A stretch of 64,000 nt of DNA from an uncultured Oscillospiraceae bacterium (GCA_900549775.1 URPR01000001.1:1-64000); one strand, 5' to 3'. Shown: positions 17,128-25,406, numbered from the stretch's first letter. Numbers and translations are program-made. The notes: generated by a model not told the origin, from the sequence alone.

Positions 17128-17925
17128 TTGGTTATAGTTCTTAAAAAAAAGCAGATAGCAATAGCTTCTGTATGCTTATTTCTGATTTTATCTATTTCGA
17201 TAATGCATGGTTTTTTGTATCCACAGGTTGCCTCTACCGCAAATCAAAACAACAATAACTGGGGACTAAGTTTTTCAGGTGATGATAAAACGCCGCGTGG
17301 CAACGCAACTCCTGATTATTTAAAGCAGTACGATGCTTATTACATAGGGGATACAAGCAAAAATAAAATATATTTAACGTTTGATGCAGGGTACGAGAAC
17401 GGATACACTGCTAAGATTTTGGATACACTAAAAGAAAATGATGTAAAAGCGACTTTCTTTGTTGTTGGGAACTATTTAAAGACTAGCCCAGACTTAGTGA
17501 AACGTATGGTAGATGAGGGGCACTTTGTTGGAAATCATACGCTTACTCACCCGGACATGTCTAAAATAGCAGATATGCAGTCTTTCAAAAAGGAAATGGA
17601 AACCTTAGAAAACATGTACAAGGAAGTGACGGGGACCGAACTAAGAAAGCTGTACAGACCACCGCAAGGAAAGTACAATGAAGAGAACTTAAAAATGGCA
17701 AAGGAGTTGGGATATAAAACATTTTTTTGGAGTTTAGCATATGTCGACTGGGTAACGGAAAAGCAACCATCTCATGACCTAGCTTTTGAAAAATTGTCAA
17801 GGATACATCCTGGGGCTATAGTTTTGCTTCATAGCACTTCTAAGACCAACTGTGAAATATTAAATGATTTAATAAAAAAATGGAAAGAACAAGGTTATGA
17901 ATTTGGAAATTTAGAGGATTTTTAA
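17128..17925 (+). CDS. pdaA: Polysaccharide deacetylase, PdaA-like
   Basis: A membrane-anchored NodB-domain deacetylase (265 aa) of the PdaA type, which removes the acetyl group of N-acetylmuramic acid so that muramic-delta-lactam can form in the spore cortex. After an N-terminal hydrophobic anchor come the PdaA-specific NWGLSFSG, the catalytic LTFDAGYENG, the zinc motif GNHTLTHPDM and RPPQGKYNE, then the C-terminal GAIVLLHSTS. I prefer TTG 17128 over GTG 17116, because AGGTGG at 17114-17119 fits the former. It agrees with the other sporulation genes in the window. Confidence 0.88.
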   Translation: MVIVLKKKQIAIASVCLFLILSISIMHGFLYPQVASTANQNNNNWGLSFSGDDKTPRGNATPDYLKQYDAYYIGDTSKNKIYLTFDAGYENGYTAKILDTLKENDVKATFFVVGNYLKTSPDLVKRMVDEGHFVGNHTLTHPDMSKIADMQSFKKEMETLENMYKEVTGTELRKLYRPPQGKYNEENLKMAKELGYKTFFWSLAYVDWVTEKQPSHDLAFEKLSRIHPGAIVLLHSTSKTNCEILNDLIKKWKEQGYEFGNLEDF

Positions 17926-17960
17926 AATTTAAAATAAAAAAACTTTTTATTTTAAATTTT
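17924..17960 (+). terminator. AT-only 17-bp hairpin terminator after pdaA
   Basis: Perfect inverted repeat, 17924-17940 with 17944-17960, loop AAC, overlapping the stop codon. Made of A/T pairs only; it ends just before the next promoter. Confidence 0.6.
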
Positions 17961-17961
17961 A

Positions 17962-17990
17962 TTGACTAATTATGACAATTAAAGTATAAT
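17962..17990 (+). promoter_or_regulatory. Sigma-A promoter of the Cys-rich VSGG peptide gene
   Basis: TTGACT, 17-bp spacer, TATAAT. The leader is about 135 nt and contains the inverted repeat GGAGTTTAG (18015-18023) / CTAAACTCC (18099-18107), whose right arm lies just before the ribosome-binding site. Confidence 0.8.
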
Positions 17991-18131
17991 ATAATAATAT
18001 AAAATTTTAAAAGAGGAGTTTAGATTGTATATGACGTACAAAATTAAAAATGAACAATAAAAATATAGAAATTTTTATAATAAAATTTTAACAAGAAACT
18101 AAACTCCCGAAGGAAAGGGAGGAATTTAGTG

Positions 18132-18344
18132 ATGCATGTGGGTGAAGCGGCTAAGCTAAAAGAGGGAAGGTTAAATCTAGAAGAGATCCTGGGTGTATCC
18201 GGCGGAACTATAGGTGTAGGGGTTAACGACAAGTGCCATAAAAAAGGAACATTTAGGTCGTTAGGAAATGGAAAGAACTGTTCTGAAAATTGCGGAAATT
18301 GCTGGAATTTGAAATTTAATAATGGCTTTTTCTGTGATGCTTGA
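18132..18344 (+). CDS. Small Cys-rich peptide with double-glycine leader (possible RiPP or bacteriocin precursor)
   Basis: A 70-aa peptide not matched to a known family. Residues 1-25 look like a leader ending in the double-glycine motif LEEILGVSGG. The predicted core (26-70) is basic, rich in Gly and Asn, and holds five cysteines (35, 50, 54, 57, 68), including the tight group C-x3-C-x2-C-W. Such leaders are cut by C39-peptidase ABC exporters. No maturase, transporter or immunity gene lies beside it. It has a consensus promoter, a GGGAGG ribosome-binding site and a strong terminator, so it is clearly an expressed unit. Toxin, signal and structural peptide all remain possible. Confidence 0.72.
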   Translation: MHVGEAAKLKEGRLNLEEILGVSGGTIGVGVNDKCHKKGTFRSLGNGKNCSENCGNCWNLKFNNGFFCDA

Positions 18345-18361
18345 TTTATATTTTGTAGTAC

Positions 18362-18392
18362 AAAGAGTCACCCGCATATGGGGTGACTCTTT
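18362..18392. terminator. Strong hairpin terminator after the VSGG peptide gene
   Basis: A 12-bp perfect stem AAAGAGTCACCC/GGGTGACTCTTT with a 7-nt loop. Placed between convergent genes, so it may serve both strands. Confidence 0.8.
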
Positions 18393-18438
18393 ACTGTGAC
18401 TAATGATAACTATTATTGTAGAAAGTTTTTTGATTTTG

Positions 18439-18687
18439 TCAATGATGAAATTTACGTGATCCATCAGAATAGTAGGACCGCATAGTGCCAGTTTTTGTAT
18501 TTATTACTTGCACTGTGCCACTACTTAAAACATTGGCCTTCCAATGGTCGCCTTTTCCTTTAACAGGAGCTTGATGAACAATTTGTTTATTGCCGTGAGA
18601 ATTTGGACTTATACTACTTGCATGGGTTGCATAAGCTGACGAAGAGAGCATGATAAAACTAAAAATTAACGATACTAATTTTTTCAT
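18439..18687 (-). CDS. Small secreted protein (82 aa)
   Basis: Unrecognised. It has a Sec signal peptide (MKKLVSLIFSFIMLSSSAYA, cleavage near residue 20-22) and a mature part of about 60 residues that is His- and Lys-rich, has no cysteine and is probably secreted. The middle (WKANVLSSGTVQVINTKTG) reads like a short beta hairpin. GAGGTG precedes the ATG. A cluster of three 9-bp repeats lies in its upstream region (18724-18765). Confidence 0.7.
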   Translation of the reverse strand: MKKLVSLIFSFIMLSSSAYATHASSISPNSHGNKQIVHQAPVKGKGDHWKANVLSSGTVQVINTKTGTMRSYYSDGSRKFHH

Positions 18688-18723
18688 AAATTTACACCTC
18701 TTTGAATTATCATTAGCCGAGAA

Positions 18724-18765
18724 GTAAAATAGATAAAACTTAACTATTTTACAATACTATTTTAC
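18724..18765. repeat. Three copies of GTAAAATAG upstream of a secreted-protein gene
   Basis: GTAAAATAG occurs at 18724-18732 on the plus strand and as its complement at 18744-18752 and 18757-18765. The cluster lies 37-78 bp upstream of the start of the 82-aa secreted protein and overlaps the position expected for its promoter, so a regulator operator is plausible. Confidence 0.45.
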
Positions 18766-18778
18766 AGATTTTTCTTTT

Positions 18779-19192
18779 TTATGTCAAGCTTTGATATTGT
18801 TCTGTATTTAAGTTACATTGACAACACGGGCTCCTTAAAAAATCAAAAAAGCCTTTATCGTCTAAACCTGAATCTGAACTAGAGCGGCACTCGATCATGT
18901 TCCCTATTATGGATGCCACAGTATAATCTATTACTCCTCCAAAAATTTTTTTTATCAGCGGTAAAACATAATTATAAAAAACTGATTTTAAACTCTTCTT
19001 TACTGTAGAAACTTCAGTTTCATTTTTTTTGACGTTTAATTGCTCTTCAGAACAAGTCGACTCCTCACGTTTTATGCTAGCACTGTTTGTGATCTTAGTT
19101 GGCGCTTGAACTGGCGCACTTGCAAAACAAATGGAACTCACTGTACTAAAGATCAAAAACACGCTTAGCACAACATAATAGCTAATTTTCAT
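18779..19192 (-). CDS. Hypothetical secreted protein with C-terminal cysteine cluster (137 aa)
   Basis: Unrecognised. It has a signal peptide (MKISYYVVLSVFLIFSTVSS, cleavage near FA-SA). The mature part holds a polar linker, then an amphipathic stretch SVFYNYVLPLIKKIFGGVID and five Cys: C100 and, near the C-terminus, the group C-C-x-C. It is encoded in line with the 82-aa secreted protein and mecA on the minus strand. AGGAGAG precedes the ATG. Confidence 0.65.
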   Translation of the reverse strand: MKISYYVVLSVFLIFSTVSSICFASAPVQAPTKITNSASIKREESTCSEEQLNVKKNETEVSTVKKSLKSVFYNYVLPLIKKIFGGVIDYTVASIIGNMIECRSSSDSGLDDKGFFDFLRSPCCQCNLNTEQYQSLT

Positions 19193-19266
19193 TTTACAAC
19201 TCTCCTTTTCGCTTGGTATCTACTGGTAGGCAGTGAATTATGGATAAAGGAGAATAGCTGTAAAAT

Positions 19267-19854
19267 TTATTTTTTTATTAGGCAGTTTCCAATCTTTTCT
19301 ATAGCATTATTTTTGGCTATAAGTTTGCCATTTTCTAAAATTTGACCTAAAGATAAACTCTTATTGTCTCTGGGATCACAATATTCTGTCAAAAGAGTAA
19401 GCAGCTTCGGAGATAAACAACCTTTGCAGTATATTAGAATATAATATTTTTTGTCATTTTCAAAAGCAGAACTTTTTAATGTAGAAAATTTATTTTTATA
19501 AAGCCTTTCAATAGCGCTTAACAGATTATCTAAAGTATTGAACTTAAACAAGTATGCCTTTATATTTTCTTTTATTTTAAACTTTTTACGTGCCACATTA
19601 TCTTTGGCCAAAAGCGTAATGAGAACTACACATCCGTTATTTTGAGGAATTGCCTCTATCATCAACTGATTATTCCCGACAAAAAAACCGATTTCATTTT
19701 CTGCTCTTTTTAAAATTTTTTTAATGACCTGTCTAGAATAATTGTTTTTCCAACTTAATTGGTTAAATGTTAAATCTAATATATCCATATCCTCGCTAGA
19801 AAGCGCTATTAAAAGTCTTTCTTCGTCAATTTGTTCCAGAATCAAGATGGCCAC
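19267..19854 (-). CDS. mecA: Adaptor protein MecA
   Basis: A MecA-like adaptor (195 aa) that in Firmicutes delivers substrates to the ClpC-ClpP protease. The N-terminal region has the family pattern (EQIDEERLLIALSSEDMDIL, then DLTFNQLSW and AENEIGFFV), and the C-terminal domain follows a polar linker at about residues 88-100. The C-terminal half is more diverged than usual. A run of G (AAGGGGGTGG) precedes the ATG. In non-competent clostridia MecA generally serves protein quality control. Confidence 0.82.
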   Translation of the reverse strand: MAILILEQIDEERLLIALSSEDMDILDLTFNQLSWKNNYSRQVIKKILKRAENEIGFFVGNNQLMIEAIPQNNGCVVLITLLAKDNVARKKFKIKENIKAYLFKFNTLDNLLSAIERLYKNKFSTLKSSAFENDKKYYILIYCKGCLSPKLLTLLTEYCDPRDNKSLSLGQILENGKLIAKNNAIEKIGNCLIKK

Positions 19855-19984
19855 CCCCTTATTAAAAAGATTTTATAATATCATAATATTATGAAACCTC
19901 CCTTGGTGCAACAGGATATTGCTGGATGGGAACAATATCATAGTGGAACTTACAAAAGACAGAAAAACAACAGGATAAATTGTG

Positions 19985-20416
19985 TTACATAGTTTTTTCT
20001 AGTTTTGTGTGATAATAAATATATAGGATAAAATTTAGCAATATTGCGCCGGATAACCCAAACACGCACCCTGTAGCTAAATCTTGATTTACACATTTGT
20101 TCAAAAAAGAATTTGGAATTAAGCAAAATAAAAGTACAGCATTTAAGCAATTTGCAATGGACCTGAAAGCGTCAAAAGCTTTTATTCTTGCAAGCTTTCT
20201 TATTTCAATAAACCTTTCATCGTTTAATATTAACTCGGCTTTAGCAATTTTATTTTCTTTTTTAGCAAATGCCCCACCTAAGCAGACTAAAATTGCCCCA
20301 AAAATTATAAGATATGTATTCATTATAAAGCATGCTGAAACTAAAATTCCTATACCTATATACATAATTGAACGACTCAGTTTATAAAGTAATGTTTTGT
20401 AAAATTTTTTATTCAT
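19985..20416 (-). CDS. DUF2178-like four-helix membrane protein (143 aa)
   Basis: A membrane protein with two hydrophobic helices, a cytoplasmic stretch (EIRKLARIKAFDAF) and two further helices, resembling DUF2178 proteins. Start ATG 20416 follows AGGAGG; the longer frame upstream overlaps the regulator gene and is not needed. It overlaps the XRE gene by 8 nt, the usual regulator/membrane-protein pairing. Function unknown. Confidence 0.65.
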   Translation of the reverse strand: MNKKFYKTLLYKLSRSIMYIGIGILVSACFIMNTYLIIFGAILVCLGGAFAKKENKIAKAELILNDERFIEIRKLARIKAFDAFRSIANCLNAVLLFCLIPNSFLNKCVNQDLATGCVFGLSGAILLNFILYIYYHTKLEKTM

Positions 20417-20615
20417 AAGAATCCTCCTGAAATATAAAAACATTTTCGATTGTTGTGTTAAAAAATTTTGAAATTTTAAAGGCAAGTATAATTGAAGGGT
20501 TATATTTGCCCTTTTCTATGGAATTTATGGTCTGGCGAGTTACTTTTAGTTTGTTCGCCAGTTGTTCCTGTGTTAGGTTACACTCACTTCTCAATTTTTC
20601 TAAATTATTTTTCAT
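20409..20615 (-). CDS. XRE-family transcriptional regulator (68 aa)
   Basis: A compact Cro/CI-type helix-turn-helix protein: LRSECNLTQEQLANKLKVTR (first helices), QTINSIEKGKYNPS (recognition helix and turn), then LAFKISKFFNTTIENVF, the pattern of the YgzD/YozG-like group. It is co-translated with the membrane protein downstream. It probably represses its own promoter, since a perfect palindrome sits between the promoter and the start. Confidence 0.9.
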   Translation of the reverse strand: MKNNLEKLRSECNLTQEQLANKLKVTRQTINSIEKGKYNPSIILAFKISKFFNTTIENVFIFQEDSYE

Positions 20616-20629
20616 ATATCGCCTTTCTA

Positions 20630-20674
20630 ATACCGGTATAAATTTAATTATAACAGTTTTTTTATTGATGTCAA
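20630..20674 (-). promoter_or_regulatory. Promoter and candidate operator of the XRE/DUF2178 pair
   Basis: On the minus strand TTGACA, 16-bp spacer, TATAAT (20647-20674). The palindrome ATACCGGTAT (20630-20639) lies at the expected transcription start, the right place for an autoregulatory operator. Confidence 0.65.
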
Positions 20675-20745
20675 GTTAACTTTACATTCAACTTTGCAGA
20701 ATATATATCCAGATGTCGCCAATAATATCAACAGGGGGGATTACT

Positions 20746-21633
20746 ATGAACTTCAGAACAGACTTAGCTATTGAAGCGAGAGAAGCGCTGAAAAACAGTA
20801 TAATGGGAATAAGGCAAAAAATAGAAGAAATAAACGACATGAAAATAACAGACATTACTATAGAAAATGAGCTGGCGTCGAGAAAAATAGGCAAACCTGA
20901 AGGAGAATACATCACAGTTGAAATACCTCATTTAACTGACAACTACCAAGGAGTAGAACAAAAAGTCAAGGTTATATCTAAACAAATAAGAAAATTAATT
21001 CCGGAAAGAGGGCTCATTTTTGTGGTAGGTCTTGGAAATTCCAACATAACTCCAGATGCGTTTGGACCTGAAACTGTAAAGTCGATACTCGCAACCAGAC
21101 ACATAACAGGAGAAATTGCAAGGTCTACTGGATTAGATCAACTAAGACCTGTAGCGGCATTAGCTCCCGGAGTTCTTGGACAAACTGGCATTGAAGTTAG
21201 TGAAATAATTTTGAGCATCACAAAAAAAATAAACCCAAGTGCAATAATAGTTGTGGATGCTTTAGCTTCAAAGGAAACCAGAAGACTGGGAAGTACTGTG
21301 CAAATATCAAATACAGGTATTTCACCAGGGTCAGGCGTTGGAAATTCTAGACCTAATATAAATAAAAAAGTAATGGGAGTACCTGTTGTGAGCATAGGCG
21401 TGCCGACAGTTGTAGATGCTCTGACTTTGGCTGGCGATTTGATTCCTCCGCTTGAAGGAAAGATAAACCTGGACGTAAAGGACAAAGTAAACCCTAGAGG
21501 TGAACCGATGATGGTGACGCCGCGAGAGATAGATCTATTAATAGAAAGGGCCTCTAAGTTAGTTGCTATGTCAATAAATTGTGCTTTGCATACGGGTTTT
21601 TCAGTTAGAGAACTAATGAGTTTAATCTCATAA
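20746..21633 (+). CDS. gpr: Germination protease GPR
   Basis: GPR (295 aa) degrades small acid-soluble spore proteins during germination. The processing-site sequence FRTDLAIEA lies at the very N-terminus, followed by VVGLGNSNITPDAFGPETV, ALAPGVLGQTGIE, VVDALASKETRRLG and GISPGSGVGN. Start ATG 20746 has AGGGGGG upstream, leaving a pro-sequence of only about four residues. An in-frame ATG at 20713 would give a pro-sequence of about 15, closer to Bacillus, but lacks a ribosome-binding site. The gene is strong evidence for endospore formation. Confidence 0.95.
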   Translation: MNFRTDLAIEAREALKNSIMGIRQKIEEINDMKITDITIENELASRKIGKPEGEYITVEIPHLTDNYQGVEQKVKVISKQIRKLIPERGLIFVVGLGNSNITPDAFGPETVKSILATRHITGEIARSTGLDQLRPVAALAPGVLGQTGIEVSEIILSITKKINPSAIIVVDALASKETRRLGSTVQISNTGISPGSGVGNSRPNINKKVMGVPVVSIGVPTVVDALTLAGDLIPPLEGKINLDVKDKVNPRGEPMMVTPREIDLLIERASKLVAMSINCALHTGFSVRELMSLIS

Positions 21634-21702
21634 GACAAATCATAACTTGGCAAACTTATGCATATTTTTATAATGTACATGCAAATTCGCTTTGTCTAGC
21701 TA

Positions 21703-21787
21703 GGAGGCGGGAACCGAACGCGTCCGCGTTCGATAAATTTACAATTTATCTCAATCATTTTTAAAAAATGATTGGGTTCCCGCCTCC
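21703..21787. repeat. Cloverleaf inverted-repeat element, copy 2
   Basis: Outer stem 13 bp perfect (21703-21715 with 21775-21787; left arm GGAGGCGGGAACC). Three inner hairpins: 21716-21731 (GAACGCG/CGCGTTC), 21732-21750 (8 bp, loop TAC) and 21752-21774 (CAATCATTT/AAATGATTG). Only 21751 is unpaired at the junction. It lies between gpr and spoIIP. The 7-mer AGCTAGG occurs on both sides (21698-21704 and 21802-21808), possibly by chance. Confidence 0.85.
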
Positions 21788-21833
21788 CCAATTTTTCGAT
21801 AAGCTAGGTACTTTGTGTCAGGAGGCAACAACT

Positions 21834-22925
21834 ATGAAAAAAAAGCTACAATTATTTATATGTTTTATAAGCACAATAGTTTGTAGTATTTCTTTTCTTT
21901 CATGGCTTCCTAGCATCTTACTAAACAAGGTTGATAGATTAAGCTTACTGGCAGCAGGAGTTATGCTACCTGATGGAAAAATTTTTGAAGAGAAAGGTGA
22001 CTGTCAAGCCAACAACGTAGTAAGCACTATAATTTTCGGACAGAGAAATACAGTTTTGGCAAGTAATACAACGGACGAAACTGTAGATAATTTTTTAAAA
22101 AACGTTCCAACATTTGAACTTTCGCATAATACAAATGAACCAACGTACAAAATCTTAGAATGCATGTTTGGTGCAAGTGGAACTAAATACCAGAATTTTT
22201 TCATAAATAATAAAACGTCATTTGACATAAACGTTGAAGAGACGTTAAAACTTCCCCCGGATGTAAGTGTAAAAAAAGACGGGACGCCGCAAGTTTTAAT
22301 AGTTCACACTCATACAAGCGAAGCATACATGGACAAAGATCAGGGTTTTTACTATCAAGATTTCAGTGCAAGGACAACTGATCCAAAATTTAATGTTGTA
22401 CAAGTAGGTAACGCCATTTGCCAAAGCTTGGAAAACTGTGGCATAAAGACTGTGCATGACATCACTATACATGACACACCTACATTCAGCGGATCATATA
22501 AACGGGCAGCAGAAACTATAGACAAAAATTTAAAAAAATATCCGTCTATATCTGTAGTACTGGATATTCACAGAGATACCATAGAAAACAAAGAAAGGCA
22601 AAAAATAAAACCCACCTGTTCTATAAACGGCAAAAAAGCGGCTCAAGTTATGATCATAGCCGGTTGCGATACCGATGGTACTCTGGAACACCCAGACTGG
22701 CAGTATAACTTACGACTTGCTTTAAGATTACAAAGGCAAATAGAAAGTATGTATCCCGGCATGACCCGGTCTCTTTTATTTAAAAACGCCAGGTATAACA
22801 TGCACAAGACACATGGCTCGTTGCTTATAGAAGTTGGGTCGGACGCAAATACTTTAAACGAGGCAGTGCTTTCAGGGCTGTATTTGGGCAAAGCTCTCGC
22901 TGCAACTTTAGATGGATTATCATAA
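21834..22925 (+). CDS. spoIIP: Stage II sporulation protein P
   Basis: SpoIIP (363 aa) is the membrane-bound peptidoglycan amidase/endopeptidase that works with SpoIID and SpoIIM to move the engulfing membrane around the forespore. It has an N-terminal membrane anchor, a variable stalk, then the catalytic domain: VLIVHTHTSEAY, VVQVGNAICQSLENCGI, SGSYKRAAETIDKNL, VLDIHRDTIE and the C-terminal LIEVGSDANTLNEA. ATG 21834 has GGAGG 8 nt upstream. gpr-spoIIP is the usual clostridial order, here interrupted by cloverleaf copy 2. Confidence 0.95.
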   Translation: MKKKLQLFICFISTIVCSISFLSWLPSILLNKVDRLSLLAAGVMLPDGKIFEEKGDCQANNVVSTIIFGQRNTVLASNTTDETVDNFLKNVPTFELSHNTNEPTYKILECMFGASGTKYQNFFINNKTSFDINVEETLKLPPDVSVKKDGTPQVLIVHTHTSEAYMDKDQGFYYQDFSARTTDPKFNVVQVGNAICQSLENCGIKTVHDITIHDTPTFSGSYKRAAETIDKNLKKYPSISVVLDIHRDTIENKERQKIKPTCSINGKKAAQVMIIAGCDTDGTLEHPDWQYNLRLALRLQRQIESMYPGMTRSLLFKNARYNMHKTHGSLLIEVGSDANTLNEAVLSGLYLGKALAATLDGLS

Positions 22926-22944
22926 GAAAAATGCGGAGATAACT

Positions 22945-23241
22945 ATGAAGAAGTGTAAATTATCATGGAAGTTGGTTGTTTTATCAATGCTCGTGACTAT
23001 TCTGGTTTTTGGGTTGGTTTGGGGACTGGTAATAGTTGAAAAAAATGTTACGACAGATGATTTTGATAAAACGATAAGATTATGGGGTGAAAAAGATGTA
23101 CGATACTTAAACGTTAAACTTTTGGGAAACAAATATACAATAGATTTTTCACCGGTGTACAATTCAATAGATTATATATCTAAAAGTGTTTTTGATTTAA
23201 CAGAAAAAGCAAAAACATTAATAAAAGAAAATTTATTTTAA
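22945..23241 (+). CDS. Small membrane-anchored protein (98 aa), unknown
   Basis: Unrecognised. A basic N-terminus, one strong membrane helix (about residues 10-32) and a 65-residue extracytoplasmic tail. ATG 22945 follows GCGGAG. It lies 19 nt after spoIIP, so it may be co-transcribed and connected with sporulation, but no motif supports this. Confidence 0.6.
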   Translation: MKKCKLSWKLVVLSMLVTILVFGLVWGLVIVEKNVTTDDFDKTIRLWGEKDVRYLNVKLLGNKYTIDFSPVYNSIDYISKSVFDLTEKAKTLIKENLF

Positions 23242-23251
23242 TTAGTTTTTG

Positions 23252-23279
23252 TTGCATAGAGATTCAAATATGGTATAAT
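23252..23279 (+). promoter_or_regulatory. Promoter of the 205-aa membrane protein
   Basis: TTGCAT, 16-bp spacer, TATAAT. Confidence 0.6.
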
Positions 23280-23369
23280 ATGTTTTAAGATTTAAAGAAA
23301 AAACTTAATTTTTATAAATTTACTGTTAAATAAAAAGCTTGGTTTAAATTTGTTTTATTGGGGGAGTGC

Positions 23370-23987
23370 ATGGTGAAAAGTTTATTAGGATCGATGCTAA
23401 TATTGTTGGGTTGCTCTTTATGCAGCAACGCAGTTTTAACATTTTCCGTTACGCCGCCAAACGAAGTTCCTAATTCTCTACCTAGCGAACAACAATCCCC
23501 AGTTTTAGAGGAAAATCAAAATACACAGGGAGTCAAAGTAGAAGTTCAAAAAGAAGAAAAAAAGCAAGTGAAAACGGGAAATGAAAGTACAGTTGGTAAG
23601 GAAGCTAAAGCTGCGACAAAAAGCGAATCTGAGAATGAAAAAACGTCAAAAATTCAAAAGGAAAATATTAAAGATAAAGCAAAAAAAGAAAATAAATCCC
23701 CAGTTACATACCCCCAGCAATTTACCTGGACTGAAGCTCCTAAGGATTTACCCGAAGTAGAAGAATCTGAAATAACTTTACCGGAAGTAATAGTTCCTCA
23801 ACAAGAAAAAAACGAAAATGTAGGTTTTGTGGCAGGGGCAGTAGCGTGGTTGTGCATTTTGGTGGGAGTGGGAATAGTTTTATTTGTTCTATTTATGAAC
23901 AGGAGGACGGGAGAATTTCCTGTAGATACTGATAACGGTAAGAAATCTAAAAAAGGCAGAAAAAAATCTGCCCAATACTATAGATAA
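23370..23987 (+). CDS. Surface protein with Lys/Glu-rich linker and C-terminal membrane helix (205 aa)
   Basis: Unrecognised. An N-terminal hydrophobic signal (MVKSLLGSMLILLGCS, possibly lipidated at Cys), a low-complexity Lys/Glu/Pro linker over about residues 30-145, a membrane helix near residues 150-172 (WLCILVGVGIVLFVLF), and a basic tail. The layout suggests a linker-bearing envelope protein. ATG 23370 follows GGGGGAG. The DNA is A-rich across the linker. Confidence 0.6.
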   Translation: MVKSLLGSMLILLGCSLCSNAVLTFSVTPPNEVPNSLPSEQQSPVLEENQNTQGVKVEVQKEEKKQVKTGNESTVGKEAKAATKSESENEKTSKIQKENIKDKAKKENKSPVTYPQQFTWTEAPKDLPEVEESEITLPEVIVPQQEKNENVGFVAGAVAWLCILVGVGIVLFVLFMNRRTGEFPVDTDNGKKSKKGRKKSAQYYR

Positions 23988-24009
23988 ATCAGGCATTTAA
24001 TTTAATGAG

Positions 24010-25248
24010 CTACTTTTGTAGCTCTATTTTAAAGTGAACTTTTTTACCTTTTCTTATTATAACTGGGTTAATAAAATCTTTTATGAAAAACTCCTTATTT
24101 ATAGAGTCTATTTTTTTATATTTATTATTATCTAATATAGATATGCCACCTTGCTCTACGAGACGCCTAGCTTCGCTGTTAGATTTAGAAAGTTTTGTTA
24201 TAAGTAACAGCTTGATAATTGAAATTTTACTAGATGAAAAATCGTTTTTAGATATTTTTACATTGGGAATACTGCTTGAACAAGTACATTTGGTAAAGAT
24301 AGCTCTTGTACCATTTTGAGCTTTTTTAGCTTCTTCTTTACCGTGTACAGACTTAGTAACTTCAAAAGCTAAAATTTCTTTTGCATAGTTTATTTTACTG
24401 CCTTCAAGTTTTGAAAGCTCTTGTATTTGCGCAAGTGGCAAAAAGGTTAACATTTTCAAGCATTTCGCTATATCTTTATCATCTATGTTTCTCCAGTATT
24501 GATAAAAATTGTACGGAGAAGTTTTGTTCGGATCTAGCCAAAGGGCACCTTTTTCAGTTTTACCCATTTTTTTACCTTCGCTGGTGGTTAAAAGGTTAAA
24601 AGTCATTCCATAAACGTCTTTTTGTCTTTTTTTGCGAATAAGGTCTATACCACCTAAAATATTGCTCCACTGGTCATCACCACCTAGTTCGAGCTGACAG
24701 TTATATTTATCGCTCAACACTAAAAAGTCGTAACTTTGCATAAGCATGTAGTTAATTTCGAAGAATGAAAGACCGCTAGACAGCCGTTGTTTGTAACATT
24801 CGGATGACAGCATTCTGTTTACATTAAAGTGAATACCGATATTTCGGAGGAAATCTATATAGTTTAAATGCCACAACCAAGAAGCGTTGTTGATCATAAT
24901 TGCTTTATCGTTTTTAAATGAAATGAACTTTGACATTTGTTTTTCGAAGCAAAATATATTATAATCAATTTCTTCTTTAGATAACATCTTTCTCATATCA
25001 GACTTACCTGATGGATCACCAATCATAGCTGTTCCACCACCAAATAGCACAATAGGCGTATGACCAGCTTTTTGAAGATGCGACATTATCATCATTTGAG
25101 CAAAGTGTCCAACATGAAGGCTGTTAGCAGTGGGGTCAAAACCTATGTAAAATTTAATTTTGCGGCTGTCGAGAAGATTTTTTATTTGTTTTTCGTTAGT
25201 AACTTGAGCTATTAGTCCTCTTTTTCGTAATTCCTCGTAGATTTTCAT
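24010..25248 (-). CDS. tyrS: Tyrosyl-tRNA synthetase
   Basis: TyrRS (412 aa), class I, charges tRNA-Tyr. The HIGH-like SLHVGHF, the tyrosine pocket GGDDQWSNI, the KMSKS-like KMGKTEKG and a C-terminal S4 RNA-binding domain are all present. ATG 25248 has GGAGGA upstream. The leader is about 150 nt with an 8-bp GCTTCAAT/ATTGAAGC helix but no T-box signature. Confidence 0.96.
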   Translation of the reverse strand: MKIYEELRKRGLIAQVTNEKQIKNLLDSRKIKFYIGFDPTANSLHVGHFAQMMIMSHLQKAGHTPIVLFGGGTAMIGDPSGKSDMRKMLSKEEIDYNIFCFEKQMSKFISFKNDKAIMINNASWLWHLNYIDFLRNIGIHFNVNRMLSSECYKQRLSSGLSFFEINYMLMQSYDFLVLSDKYNCQLELGGDDQWSNILGGIDLIRKKRQKDVYGMTFNLLTTSEGKKMGKTEKGALWLDPNKTSPYNFYQYWRNIDDKDIAKCLKMLTFLPLAQIQELSKLEGSKINYAKEILAFEVTKSVHGKEEAKKAQNGTRAIFTKCTCSSSIPNVKISKNDFSSSKISIIKLLLITKLSKSNSEARRLVEQGGISILDNNKYKKIDSINKEFFIKDFINPVIIRKGKKVHFKIELQK

Positions 25249-25406
25249 AAAATGTCCTCCAAATTTTTGCTTCAATTTTTATCAATGAGTATGGGTAATT
25301 TTTTAATATTGAAGTCATTGAAGCTTGCTCTCAAAATAGAGTAGGGGGTTATATTAAAAGCGTTAGATCGTCAGAATTTACTTTTATTTTCCACATACTT
25401 ACTTTA

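Noticed and set aside
18015..18107. Leader of the VSGG peptide as a fifth cloverleaf
   Set aside because: It has an outer inverted repeat but no clear set of three inner hairpins and no GC-rich arms.
25249..25406. T-box leader upstream of tyrS
   Set aside because: The long leader has a helix but lacks the conserved T-box sequence.
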